This document shows, one piece after another, positions 1 through 11,046 of a stretch of DNA of 64,000 nucleotides. Made by a program: the position numbers and the translations under genes. The DNA lies in NCBI GenBank assembly GCA_033032865.1, contig JAWHQI010000505.1:801501-865500 (forward strand). The letters are read 5' to 3'. The stretch is from Dactylorhiza incarnata (Eukaryota; Streptophyta; Magnoliopsida; Asparagales; Orchidaceae). The notes under the pieces were generated by a model, which did no database searches, was not told where the DNA came from, and worked only from the letters and a program-made list of their open reading frames with translations. Within the stretch, counting starts at the first letter, position 1; every line of letters starts with the position of its first letter.

Positions 1-2
1 CT

Positions 3-584
3 GGTGAGAGTCACTGGATTGCGGTCAAGAATATCTTAAAGTACTTGAGAAGTACTAAAGATGAATTCTTGGTGTATGGAGGTGAGGAAGAGCTTGTCGT
101 AAAGGGCTACACAGATGCTAGCTTCCAGACTGATAGGGACGACTCAAAGTCCCAATCAGGTTTTGTATTTTACCTTAATGGAGGAGCTGTAAGCTGGAAG
201 AGTTCCAAGCAAGCGACAGTTGCTGATTCTACGACTGAGGCCGAGTATATCGCTGCAGCAAATGCGGCGAAGGAGGCTGTGCGGATTAGGAAATTCATCG
301 GCGAGCTAGATGTAGTTCCTAGCATTGTTGATCTCGTAGTTCTCTACTGTGACAACAACGGTGCAATTGCCCAAGCTAAGGAACCTAGATCTCATCAGCG
401 CTCCAAGCACATACTTCGGCGGTTCCATCTTATTCGAGAGATTGTCGATCGAGGAGATGTGAACATTTGTAGAGTACCGACTGAAGAAAACATAGCGGAT
501 TCACTGACAAAGCCTCTTGCGCAAAGGAAGCATGATGGTCATATTATATCAATGGGTATTAGATACCTGAATGATCGTCTTTAG
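3..584 (+). CDS. Ty1/copia polyprotein C-terminus (RT tail + RNase H), partial
   Basis: This is the end of a copia Pol polyprotein; the open frame is already running at base 3, so its start lies outside the window. The product ends with the copia RNase H domain, which removes the RNA template during reverse transcription. Visible motifs are the acidic residue in GYTDASF, the block STTEAEYIA, YCDNNGA, and the closing ENIADSLTKPL typical of copia elements. No stop or frameshift is seen and the natural stop is TAG at 582-584, so this piece looks intact. It belongs to element C1, whose LTR begins at 1551. Confidence 0.93.
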   Translation, partial: GESHWIAVKNILKYLRSTKDEFLVYGGEEELVVKGYTDASFQTDRDDSKSQSGFVFYLNGGAVSWKSSKQATVADSTTEAEYIAAANAAKEAVRIRKFIGELDVVPSIVDLVVLYCDNNGAIAQAKEPRSHQRSKHILRRFHLIREIVDRGDVNICRVPTEENIADSLTKPLAQRKHDGHIISMGIRYLNDRL

Positions 585-1550
585 TGGGAGCCTTGTGGAT
601 TGTATGTTTATTGGTTGTTTATTCATTTGATGAATTGTGACATGTACTATGTTTTTTTTTTCATTTTTACATTTATGGCAAGTTCTTTTATTATGTCAAC
701 TGTTTCTATATGATAGACTAATTAACATAATGAATGCCCTTAGAATGTTTGCTTCCATAGGAATTCAAGTTCGTGACTTGAATGTGAGGGTCTATGTTTA
801 AATGAAGCTTCATTCTTAAATGGTCCCTAGTCGAGGTATCATCCTAGAAATTAGGGCGAGGATGAGACCACAAGACTAGCATGTGCGTTGACTGATGACC
901 GGTTCTCACAGGTCATGATATTGTGATATCAAGTCATCACATAGGTACTTGTTAGGAACAAGTTGTACTAGACAGACCCACCGTGAGACTACTTTGTGGA
1001 TTGTTATAAAAACGTGTCACAAGTAGGTCTCAAGTGACAATGATGTTTGTGGTCCTTTGACCTGAAGTCACAACATTCATCAGGTGAGGAAGAGCGTACT
1101 TTGATGCCATCTAAAGTCTTCTCTTGAGAAATGTTGACGATAAGGGTGGTTGTTGAGTATATTATGAATCATTTGGATGTTTGTGTGTGAGCAGAAATGG
1201 GATTTGTCCTCCTTTATGACAGGAGTTACATCCATGGACCCCTTGATGGAATGAGACTGAGAAATGCATGGTCATGCTTGGTTGAGTCAATATATGATAT
1301 TGAGCTCACCAATTTTGTCAGTCTATTCTAGATTAGGAAACTAGGATTGAACAATTATGAGGGTGACACAGCCCATGCCTCTAGTTCTATCCTGATGTAA
1401 AGGACAAAAGAACATGACAGCACTGATACATTGGTCATGACAGACTTATTGAGTTATAAACTCTTATTGCTTGGATAGCAATGATGTATTGCTAGATGTC
1501 GTTCATTGTTTGTGAGACTTTTGTTGACACTTTGTGATCAAGCGGGAGAC
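585..1550 (+). other. 3' non-coding spacer and polypurine tract of copia C1
   Basis: No open reading frame is seen between the RNase H stop and the LTR. The length (about 970 bp) is long for a simple copia element. The last bases, CAAGCGGGAGAC at about 1539-1550, form a polypurine-like tract directly before the LTR start and fit the plus-strand primer of reverse transcription. I see nothing else to annotate. Confidence 0.7.
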
Positions 1551-1722
1551 TGTTGGAGTTTCTGAGGTGATCTCAAAACAATCAACAGTTAGTCTCACTG
1601 CCAACGCAATATGAGCCTATAAAGTCGCACATAAAAGTGCTTGGAGAAATTGGAGGAAGAATTGTGTTGGTTTGGGATTTCTCGAGAAGTTTATATATTA
1701 CATGGCTTGGGATTTCTCGAGA
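1551..1722 (+). repeat. Copia C1 LTR, first part (before the CACTA insertion)
   Basis: The LTR starts with TGTTGGAG right after the polypurine tract. It is interrupted at 1722 by a CACTA element and resumes at 6674. The sequence TTGG(A/G)TTTCTCGAGA recurs just before the break and several times after it, which shows that both sides belong to one LTR. Confidence 0.85.
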
Positions 1723-1734
1723 CACTACCAGAAA

Positions 1735-2165
1735 ATGGACTTTTAGCCAGGGCAAATTGTCGTGGCTAAAAGTCCAAAACTGTGGCAAAAGACTTTTAGC
1801 CACGGCTTGCCCGCGGCAAATGGCCGTGGGCAATGCGAGCGTGGCAAAAAGTATTTGCCACGCTCATTCCGTGGCAAATACCCTTTTGCCATGACTTTTA
1901 GCCATGACTTTAAACCGTGGTTAAAAGACTTGATTCCAACAGCTATTAGCCACGATTTTCCTGTCGTGGCTAAAAGTCCAATTTTTGCCACAGTTTTCCT
2001 ACCGTGGCTAAAAGTCCATTATTTGCCACAGCATTAAACCGTGGCAAATACTCGATCATTTTATTTTAAAAAAGTATTTGTCACGGCTTGAAACCGTGGC
2101 AAATACTTGGCAAATTAATTAAAAAAATTATTTGTCACGGTTTAAAACCATGACAAATACTTTTT
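1735..2165. repeat. CACTA left subterminal repeat region
   Basis: About ten copies of CGTGGCTAAAAGTC or CCGTGGCAAATAC occur in both orientations. Several pair locally into hairpins, for example GTATTTGTCACGG facing CCGTGGCAAATAC at about 2070-2160. In En/Spm elements such subterminal words bind the transposon-encoded regulatory protein; that role is inferred here. Confidence 0.85.
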
Positions 2166-5100
2166 GATGTATTTAAAAATTTATTTCTCTATGATATACA
2201 ACAAAATAGTTAATACTGCAACTCTTTTTAGAGTCTACTGTATTCTTTGATTTTGTGTTGCATGAACAATCTACAACCTATATGTAATTTAGACAACAGT
2301 TTTTATCAAATTGTCAAGCACAACACTTGAGCTAGCATCAAATGTACTGATTGTACCATTGATAAAAAGGACTTTGGAATTCCTGGATATAAGATCCTTA
2401 ACTGGCATTTTATCAGAGACATGTAATGCGAACAGGGAAAAAGGTGAGTAAGTTTTGATAATTTAAAAATTCACTCAATACCATTTAGCAAACCTGAAGA
2501 TCAAAAAAATGCAAATTGGTGCAATAATTACACTCGAATATAACAACTTTAAGATATGTATTCATAAACTGTCTTCACCGCCACCTGAATATAGTCAATT
2601 ATCTCTGCAATAATTATCCCCTTGACATCCTCTGCTGAAAAAATTCACAGGCCGGGAAGCCCGATCATCCCTTATTCCCTTCTATCCTTCTCCAAAGCTC
2701 TTTAATCAATGAAGGACGATGATGATGCCAGTAGCATATGTTTGTACTCCAGCTCCATTCTGACAACTCACAACTCTACTTTGAAGAACATGAATTCTTG
2801 TAGCCATGTAGATCAACCGCCATGGAAATTTTGACGGAAAGAAGCAGCAGCGCAGCATGAGCTAGGAGCCTAAGAGAGGCCAAGCTCGAACCTGTGCAAT
2901 CCATAGCTTCCTCTAATAATTATCCTTTCAGAAGAAGTGTATGAGTTATACCTGAAAGAGGGGAAGAGGGTGAATCACATGAAACCTGAAATATTGCTGG
3001 TGTGGAAACTAAAATATCGCGCACATGTAAGTAGCAATAAAAATTGCATGAAAACCTGAAAGAGGGGAAGAGGGTGAATCACATGAAACCTGAAGTTAAT
3101 TTCCAAAAATAATCAATGATTTCAAGTTTAAATTAGTATAACCCTATTTTATACATAGCTTAGATTAGAATGAAATAAGAGAAATTATAATTGAGAGTAT
3201 GAACTTTAAATTTGGCTATCTAAGGTTGATAATGGAGATGCTCACCTCACCTGGTGTCCAAACAAAAACATCACACACATGTAAGTATTAATAAATACAA
3301 TTAGTTTGGTACTGAACTAAAAATTTCAGATTTATCCCTGCACATGTACGCCCAAGTTTATTGTGAATGAAATAGAAAATAAGATTAATAGGGAATTAGA
3401 AGTAAAATAAAATTCATTACAAAGTGTATCAGCTGCTAAAAGAAGGTAAGAATTGAAGAATTCCATGTCCTCACCTTGATGAAGGATTCATGTCCGGGCT
3501 TAGTGATGGCGAGTGTAGAAAAGCGAAGCTAGTAAGTGCAGTGGATAAAGAACCTTGATTTGGAGTTAAAATCCTGTGTGCATAGGAAAAGAGTGGATGT
3601 AAAAAGGAGCATCACCATGCTCTCTGGCTTGTAAACCTGAAACTCACAGATTGTCTCAGCCAAGCCTCAATTATAAAAATGCATAACCAAATAAACATAA
3701 CAGCCAACTATGTGTTTATGCAAGGCAAAATATCAAACCTTTTTTTTACCTTTCCCCTTTTGAAATAATTCGAACTTCTCATAATATATGTACATAGGCA
3801 AAAACAAACATTCAAAGCTGAAATAGAAATCACTGGAGAACATATGACATTTAAAGCAATGAAGGAATTTAAAATCATGGGAGAATAGATCACCAGTGAC
3901 CTCCTTATTCTTCCTGCATCTGATTTAGTCTGCTTCATAACAATAATTTGACTCACCTAAAAAGAGAAGCAGGGGTTACTACTCAAAATTTGCTCTATTA
4001 AGTCTTATTAAAGAAAAGGAAAAGTATAGAGCATAGATCAAATTGAAAAGAAAAAATATGAAGGTTTTCTTCTCCTGTTGAGCAAATTATCAAAATATCG
4101 GAGGTGGTCGACCCAATAATTAAATATGTAAACAATTCAACATGAGGAAGCTAAGAAAATTAAATATTCATATGATAAGTCTACCATAGAATACTATGGT
4201 TGCAGTTATCAACTTTTGTATTGCATCAAAAGCCAAGTCATAAACAACATGTACTCTACAGAAAAATGGATAATCGTTCTACCTGAGAGACCCAATATGT
4301 TTTACACCAAGATTTCCTTGGGAATTCCTTCATGAGTTGTAACAACCATGACCTACACCAAATTGAGAAGTCTATATCAATCACCACTTGTAGTAATTCA
4401 AAGTGTTTAAATATGATAATATTGCAAATCTATCTTTCAAATCTGAACAACTCTGCAGAAATTAGCACTGAACTATATACATACGCATTTTCCATTCGAC
4501 ATTATCTAGATTCTAGATAAAATTGGATCCTTCTTGCTCTTATCAATTGGATCCTAATGAAGATGACCATGGAAAACCATAGTAAATGTATCAGGAAAAC
4601 AATAATTTAAGCATTTTGGATATCTAAAGATGTTAGAGGATATGTTAATAGTAACTTGCACTTTCATGAAAAGTGTATAGCAGAAGATGTGATAGCTTGG
4701 AACATCACAAAAAGGCTTAAACATTCATAAATCAAACAAAGGTGTGTAAAGTGTTTCATGTGCTCTACCTTGACAGCTCCAATCCGCTCTTCCTCATCTT
4801 GCATTCCAGCTTTGGCGCTCTGGAGTTTCATTTAGAGGCTTCCTGATCTGTGACAGTTGAAAAATTAGGTTGGCAGTTCTGATGAGGGGTGGTCTACGAG
4901 AGGGAAGTGGCAAAATACCTATAGATCTTCAGTTTTTCACTTCAGACTTGCTAAATGAACAAACAATAAGAAAATAAAACTTGGACAAAATACCTACGGG
5001 AGGATGTGGTGGGTGAGGTCTGTGGTGATTCTTATCATTTATCAATGGAAAACTTGATGTTGGAACCTAGCAATGGCAAGAGAAGAGAGATGGAGGAAAG

Positions 5101-6374
5101 TGAATAAAAAATCATGGAAATTAAAGTCTAGAAGTAGAGTGAGGTACCTAAATGCCAGATAAAAGAGCAAATCCTCTTTCCTGGCTTGAAATTTTGAAAG
5201 AGGTGATTCCATGGTCGGTGACGAGTATGCGTCTGGAGTTCTTTATCGGCGGATAGGGGTGAAGAATCTAGGGGCGGATTAGAAAACCGAGGGGCTTCCG
5301 GAGAGCCATGGTTTTCGGCGGTGGAGGGCATCCTGTCGGCGAAGGTGAAGGCGTCGATCGAGGGCTCGAGATGTGGCTTTGTGCGAGGACGATGAAATCT
5401 GGCAAAAGGAAGAGGTGAGATCGTGAGGGTTTTTTTAGGCGATGATGAAGTTTGGCAGTCGGGTAAGTGGATGCATCACACCTAAGGAATGGAGCGAAAC
5501 GAGAATACCGAGAGGAGGATGAGAGCCCGTCGGTTTTGTCGTCGATGCCTTCCTGTTTCCGATTAATGTAATGAGGAGGAGCGCCGGTCGGCTTTGCCCT
5601 AGCAGGATACACGGATGGGCGAAATTTTTGAATCCGATCTCCGGAGGTCCGATTCCTTCTTTGTTCCACTGCGTGAACGGGTTCGCTAATCCCGATAGAT
5701 TTTTAGTTTTGCTCTCCTCCGTTCGATGTTCTACGCGGCACGCGAGCGGCAATCCCGGATAGGGATTTCGGAACGGGTATCAGACGCAAAAATCTCTCCA
5801 CGGATGGAGGATGTGAAAAGATATGGAAACAGTAAGGCGAGCACGGGATGATAACAGCCTGACATAAAAAATTAACCAAGCACAAGGCCGGCAAAAGAAA
5901 TTTCACTAAATTTTAGGGGGAACTTTTTGCGGCATTTTTAAGTTAAAAATAGGGCGGGCAAATAGTATGTTTTTGCAGCCACCAAATACTTATATACCTT
6001 TTCAATAAAAGAATGCCGCCAAAACAATGATTTGTTGTTGCATTTTCAAAATGACTCAGGAAAAAATGTGGCAGTATCCCCCATTTAAGGCTGCCCTAAC
6101 CTAAGGTTGAGAATGGAGTAAATGGAGGATCAGGAAACACGATGTAGAGGCCCTCACTAAAGTTGAAAGTCAATCTCGTGAGAAGGAATCTTGTGGGTGG
6201 TTCTCGTTGTTGTATGATGCGAAGAGTAGAAGATCGATCAGGGTGTTAATCCTGCAGCGCAGAAGATCTTAAGTACGATGTTGTCATATATTAAGAATGA
6301 GAATTAATGTTTAAATTAATATTAATATTTTTTGTACATATTATTAAAAAAAAAAAAATTTAATCAATTATCTC

Positions 6375-6662
6375 GTAGTAATCTTTTTATCACGACTCAA
6401 AATTGTGGCTAATAATTTCTATTTAGCCATAGATTAAGAAGTGTGGCTAAAGTATTAGCCACGAATTAGATAATCGTGGCTAATACTATCTTATTAGCCA
6501 CGAATCAAACAAACCGTGACTAATGTTTTTTTTTGCCACGAAATTGACATTCGTGGCTAATACTTACTTTTTTGCCACGAATTAGTGGTCGTGGCTAATA
6601 CTACATTATTAGCCACGATTTGTTATCCGTGGCAAAAAAAAAGTGGCTAAAAATCACTTTTC
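6375..6662. repeat. CACTA right subterminal repeat region
   Basis: This is the right-hand counterpart. Repeats of ATTAGCCACGA and CGTGGCTAATAC in alternating orientation lead up to the terminal inverted repeat. The word differs slightly from the left end (CTAATAC rather than CTAAAAGTCC), so the two ends are related but not identical. Confidence 0.85.
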
Positions 6663-6670
6663 TAGTAGTG

Positions 6671-7200
6671 AGAAGTGTGACTTCTTGGTTTTGGATTTCT
6701 CGAGAAGTAATATTTCTTGGCTTTGGATTTCTCGAGAAGTATGACTTCTCATATTTCTTGGCTTTGGAATTTCCCGAGAAATCAGCCCAATCCTATGACT
6801 TAGTGGAACATAGAGTGCAGTTCGTCGAACTGATGGCATTCGTCGAACGCAGTATTCAGTTCGACGAACTGAAGGCATTCGTCGAACACAGTGATCAGTT
6901 CGTCGAACTGAAGGTTTTCGTCGACCGCTGAGACTAGTGTTAGTCGACCGCTGAGACTAGTGTTAGTCGACCGCTGAGACTGTTATTCGTCGACCGATGA
7001 GACTGGAGTTCGATGAACGGCGAGCCTGTTCATCGAACGGTCAGCGCGTTCGACGAACGGCCAGCGCGTTCGACGAACGGCCAGCGCGTTCGACGAACGG
7101 CCAGCGCGTTCGACGAACGGCCAGCGCGTTCGACGAACGCTAGCCAGTTCGTCGAACGCAGTTCGACGAATCCGGTTTTCTTCACTTTAAGCCAGTTCGG
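6671..7200 (+). repeat. Copia C1 LTR, second part
   Basis: The LTR interrupted at 1722 continues here, beginning with the second AGA target copy. The palindromic word TTCTCGAGAA recurs (about 6697, 6728, 6774). The LTR then enters the TTCGTCGAACG array. Its 3' end (expected CA) is not identifiable; the sequence changes near 7200 into an unrelated GC-rich hairpin, so the LTR is probably truncated or interrupted. Confidence 0.6.
6816..7172. repeat. TTCGTCGAACG / GTTCGACGAACGGCCAGCG array in C1 LTR
   Basis: Short units built on the palindrome CGTTCGACGAACG. The first part alternates TTCGTCGAACTGA..GGCATTCGTCGAACG, then three copies of GTCGACCGCTGAGACT, then five near-perfect 20-bp units GTTCGACGAACGGCCAGCGC at about 7050-7140. 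The same word recurs in LTRs of other families across the window. ORFs crossing it are repeat artefacts. Confidence 0.85.
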
Positions 7201-7214
7201 CCAGCGCGTTTTCT

Positions 7215-7605
7215 TCACGCAGTACTCCGGCGGTGCTCCGTCAGGTCCACCGGCGGCGGTGGCCCTGATCGCCGGTGTGCACCGCCGGAGTACCCCCGCC
7301 GGTGTGCACCGGCGGCGGCGGCGGCGGCGGGGAAGGGTAAAGGCGGGGCGGCGGACGTAGTTTAACAAAAAACGGTATAAATTACATATAATCTACATAT
7401 ATATTTCATATAATATATATATAATATAATATAGATGTATAATATACAGATAATATATATATAATATATATAATATAGTATATAGATGTAATATATATAT
7501 AGAGAGAGATTAATAATATATATTTTAGGTTTTATTAAACTTAAAAATACAAAGAATTTTTTATTTTTTTAAATTTCGAAGAAAAAAAAATTATATATAA
7601 TTGCG
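7215..7605. repeat. GC-rich inverted repeat followed by AT-rich tract
   Basis: The 15-bp arms GTACTCCGGCGGTGC (7222-7236) and its exact complement (7279-7293) frame a 42-bp GC-rich loop, then GGC-rich triplets to 7345, then about 230 bp of TA-rich DNA (7365-7600). The same GC-hairpin plus AT-rich pairing occurs in the Harbinger-like element at 21206-22147, in the opposite order, so this may be a related fragment. Element ends were not found. Confidence 0.5.
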
Positions 7606-7695
7606 TGCGTATCGGGGGCGGGGGAAGCCTGCCGAGGGCGTGCAGGGTACTGTCGCGCGGGACACGGGGGCCCCCGTGCACTGTTACTAGAAGCC

Positions 7696-7931
7696 TGTAA
7701 CAACCTGCCCCGACCACCACACCAGTTAGCCTATAGCACATCGCTGGTGGGCCGACTAAACGCGGTTGGACAAGGACTACAGTCCGGTGCACCCCACCCA
7801 TGGCTGAGCCTGTTCTCAGCTACAGTGGGATGTTGATGACGGATCTCGATCCCCCGCCACCCTTGATAAGGCACCTTCAACAGTTCTCATCACCAACTGA
7901 GCAGGTGTGGTGGTCGGGGCGGGTTGTTACA
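7696..7931. mobile_element. 236-bp solo LTR with 5-bp target duplication
   Basis: The unit starts TGTAACAACC and ends GGTTGTTACA, and AAGCC flanks both sides (7691-7695 and 7932-7936). TG...CA ends with a 5-bp duplication indicate an LTR left by recombination of a small LTR retrotransposon. Unusually, the terminal inversion extends to about 28 bp (TGTAACAACCTGCCCCGACC... against the other end, one mismatch). It resembles TRIM-type LTRs, but no 5S-like segment is seen. Confidence 0.8.
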
Positions 7932-7936
7932 AAGCC

Positions 7937-10265
7937 CCCCGTGCAGGGTACTGTGCGCGTAGAGTACTGTTGCGCGGTGCACGGGGGGGGGGGGGGCGTG
8001 CACTGTCACTCGTGTATATATATAATTTTATTTATTTTTCTTTATCTTGATGCCAGATCTAGATTTCGTATCGCGACAAACTTGACTTCGAGTGGCCGCA
8101 TGAGTCACGAGGAGAGAAAATAACAATTACAGCACGTGTCATGAACTTGTTACATGCAAGTCCGATGGTTTCTTCGCATCGGATGGGAACCACATCCCAA
8201 CACCTTGGCCTCTCCTCGAGCGAGAAATTACCGAAATCTAAACGTGGTGAGTGTTGTTGAGGTCCCCGAGATCAAGGGGGCGAAAGCGTGCGGCCAGATT
8301 CAACGTCGACGATCCACCATTCCATTCGGTCGGCGGGTGGCGGAGAGTAGCGGCGATGTTCCCATCAGCGGGGCCCAATATCCTGGTGGTTGGGTGTGGG
8401 TTCCGGTTCTTGTTCGAACGGGCGTCGATCACATGGTTCGGCACCACCTTCGGCCTCATGTGCTCCTCGATCTCCATCTCATAGGCGAAGAAATCTTGAG
8501 TCTGACGGATCCACCAGCCACGCCAGATGTTTTGAAGTCTGGCGGATCCAACGAGGCTCCTCGGCGAGGGACCCCTGGTTCCGGCGCAAACACCGAAGGA
8601 AGTTGGGCGGCTTGATGCGGCGGGCATCGTCGTCGGAGAGAGGTTTATGCGGATGGAAGTTGGGCGGCGACCTTCGGGTCCTTTGCTGGCCTTCAGCGTT
8701 ATTGTCGTCGCTTAGTCCATGCTAGGATCGTGGGGACTGGGTATTGGAATTTCGGAGGGGAGCTTGGAGGCGAAATTGAAGGCCGGAGGAAGGGAGTTCA
8801 TATTGTTTCCATTGGAGAAGTAGGGAAGTGTTCTTTAAGATTTCATCGTAGAAACATAAGATGAGTACACATATTGTGATATAGATGTCCGTTTGAGGGG
8901 TTCGTTCATAACCGCATCAAAAGCTACGATGTCATCATCTCCGAGACTAGCTTCAGTGCTCAAACAGACCCGAAATTGCGCGAGAAAGGGCCTACCAGAA
9001 TCGTCACGGCGAGCCGGTCAAGGTTGTGGTGAAAAATCTCCGGATCAACCATTTCCACTTTTGGGGTACACCATTAATTGCCCTGGTGCCCCCCCCCCCC
9101 CCCCCCCCCCCCCGCGCCACATGTGCCCCCGCTGCATGCACGCGCGTGTCGCTGCGCGCCACCGCAATACGCGCACCCGCATGCGCCCCTAATGCGCACG
9201 CCCGTGTGCGGGGACGTGTGTGTCCCCGCTGCACGCGCTCGCGTCCTCCCCATTATGTGAGCCCCCACTGTGCGTGCCCACACGCGTCCGCTGGCGCCGC
9301 CACTGCTCTTTCGGCGATCCTGACCAGGCAGCCCGAGTTGCCCGGGGCAGCCCGAGGGGCAAGGTCGTCATATCCTTAAAATTGGTGATCAGAGGAGTCT
9401 AAACCGTGCATTCTAATTTGCCCGTTCAATGAACGAGAGAGTGAAATTACCTGTGCATCACCCTGAAAACTATAACGGGAGTCTAGGCCTTCATTTGGGA
9501 GGAGGAGAAAAGGAGGGCAAATGAGAGCTCTAACGTTTTTCGGCTAGGAGTTGCAGACGGAAGTCCAGCTCAAAAGCACGATGACCCGACTCAGCACTCA
9601 CTCTCCTAATTAACACATGCTTCCAGCGTGTCCTCTCCACTTTCAAGTCTGCTCCAGTGCACGCTCCCGTGGTCCGCCCCCGTGCGCGCCCCCGCGCTCA
9701 GCCGTCGTGCGTTCCCCGCTCTTCCCTCATGTGCACGCTTCGCCGCGATCCGTTCCGCCCAAGACTGAACACTTAGAAATATTTGTAATCGAAAGGTGAC
9801 ATGTCACCCTCTGAAAAGCTAATATTTGTACTCGGCTGCTACTAGTGGATTTTGTCTCAGCTCCTGACCCTGTGATTTTTTCATTTTTCGAATTTTCCAC
9901 GTAAAAATCATGTTGTTTACTTTATTTTGATTGTGTGCGCATTCAATTAACTCCCGAAAAAAGACTAATTGAATCTATCAAATCTGAGTTGATAGATGTG
10001 CAACAATATAAAATTTTATATTGGAGAATAGGTTTTGTAAATAACAAAAATTACATTTTGCCAAAAGTAAATATAAGAGCTATTTTGATTTACAAAAATA
10101 TATGAAAATAATTTTTTTTAAATATTTTGTAAATTTATGATTAATTTTGGTAGAAAAAAGTTGATTACATTGAAATTTTGTTGCATAAGTATATAAAATA
10201 ATTTTCGCTAAAAAAGACCACATACCATTCGAGACGTTCATAATGTGACATACGTACCTTGTCAT
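7937..10265. other. Unassigned intergenic stretch with G14 and C25 homopolymers
   Basis: No gene is recognised. Between 7640 and 8010 the phrase GTGCAGGGTACTG is repeated on both sides of the solo LTR, ending in a run of 14 G (7983-7996) bordered by GTGCAC. At 8150-8900 short GC-rich ORFs lie on both strands without a recognisable domain. A run of 25 C (9089-9113) precedes about 220 bp of CpG-rich GCGTGC-type sequence. A similar GC-rich patch lies at 9640-9740. These may be decayed LTR pieces. Confidence 0.4.
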
Positions 10266-10273
10266 ATGTAGGT

Positions 10274-10703
10274 TAGGGGTGTAAACGAGTCGAGCTCGAG
10301 TCGAGCTTGGCAAAAATCCCAAACTCGAGCTCGAGCTCGAGCTAAATATTTCGAGCTCGAGCTCGAGCTCACCCTGCTTGGCTCGAGCTCGGGACCAAAA
10401 TATTGAGCTCGAGCTCGAGCTTTCGAGCTCGCGAGCTCGAGTCGAGCTCGAGCTGCTCGCGAGCTTTTTGCTCATGAGCCCATTTTTATTTATATTTATA
10501 TATATTTTTTTTTAAAAAATACCCAAAAAAAAGCTCGCGAGCCGGCTCGCGAGCTCATGAACAAGAGTAATCGAGCTCGAGCTCGGCTCGAAATCGAGCT
10601 CGAGCTCGTCGAGCTCGAGCTCAACTGGTTCGAGCTCGAGTCGAGCTTTTTTCGAGCCGGCTCATCGAGCTCACGAGCCGGCTCGACTCAACTTGCAGGG
10701 CTA
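10274..10703. mobile_element. hAT-type MITE rich in GAGCTC
   Basis: A 430-bp element flanked by the perfect 8-bp duplication ATGTAGGT (10266-10273 and 10704-10711). It starts TAGGGGTGTAAACGAG and ends GCAGGGCTA, imperfect terminal inverted repeats of hAT style. The body is dominated by GAGCTCGA words in both orientations and is strongly self-complementary. It has no coding capacity; the 131-aa serine-rich ORF across it is an artefact of GAGCTC repetition. Confidence 0.85.
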
Positions 10704-10711
10704 ATGTAGGT

Positions 10712-11041
10712 TGTCAATTGTCATGACTAAACTATCTCGGAACGACATTCTTGTCTGTAGGTCATGCTGCCGCGCCTAAGCCCAGCCCAAGCCCAACATG
10801 TCGGGCGTGGTGTGCGCACGTCTGCGGTGCGACCCATAGCTTTTTTTGTCTCATTGAAACAAGACAAATGCAAGAAGCCTTATATACGCAAAATACATTT
10901 AATATTTATTTGATAACGTGAGACAAAATTTCCCTCTTTTTTTTTCTCAAATCAATTTATCTGATTAAATTAAGTCCAACACAATCTTATAATTAAGAAG
11001 TAATCAAAGTATTTGTAAAAATAAAATGCTGCAACGAATTC
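10712..11041. other. Intergenic flank left of gypsy G1
   Basis: AT-rich sequence with no recognisable gene. It continues on the other side of G1: the segment around ATTTGTAAAA.TAAAATGCT before 11041 resembles the sequence after 19369, a local similarity of the flanking DNA outside the 5-bp target duplication. Confidence 0.5.
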
Positions 11042-11046
11042 AAAAG

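Larger units (their letters stand above)
1723..6670. mobile_element. CACTA (En/Spm-type) DNA transposon, apparently non-autonomous
   Basis: The left end reads CACTACCAGAAAA and the right end is the reverse complement of CACTACTAGAAAA, a 13-bp terminal inverted repeat with one mismatch. The trinucleotide AGA flanks both ends (1720-1722 and 6671-6673), the 3-bp target duplication expected of CACTA elements. Both ends carry dense subterminal repeats. I recognise no TnpA/TnpD transposase in the interior, only short ORFs; it is probably mobilised in trans. Stretches at about 3.7-4.0, 4.8-4.9 and 5.1-5.8 kb read on the minus strand like degenerate exons with splice-like borders, possibly captured host sequence, but I cannot name a gene. 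Confidence 0.93.

Noticed and set aside
8154..8725. Possible host gene with several overlapping ORFs
   Set aside because: ORFs exist in most frames because of base composition; I could not recognise a protein family in any frame.
9026..9379. Proline-rich ORFs around 9.1 kb
   Set aside because: They depend on the poly-C tract and CpG-rich DNA; no domain or conservation is visible.
10080..10475. 131-codon Ser/Glu/Leu-rich ORF
   Set aside because: It translates the GAGCTC-rich MITE body.
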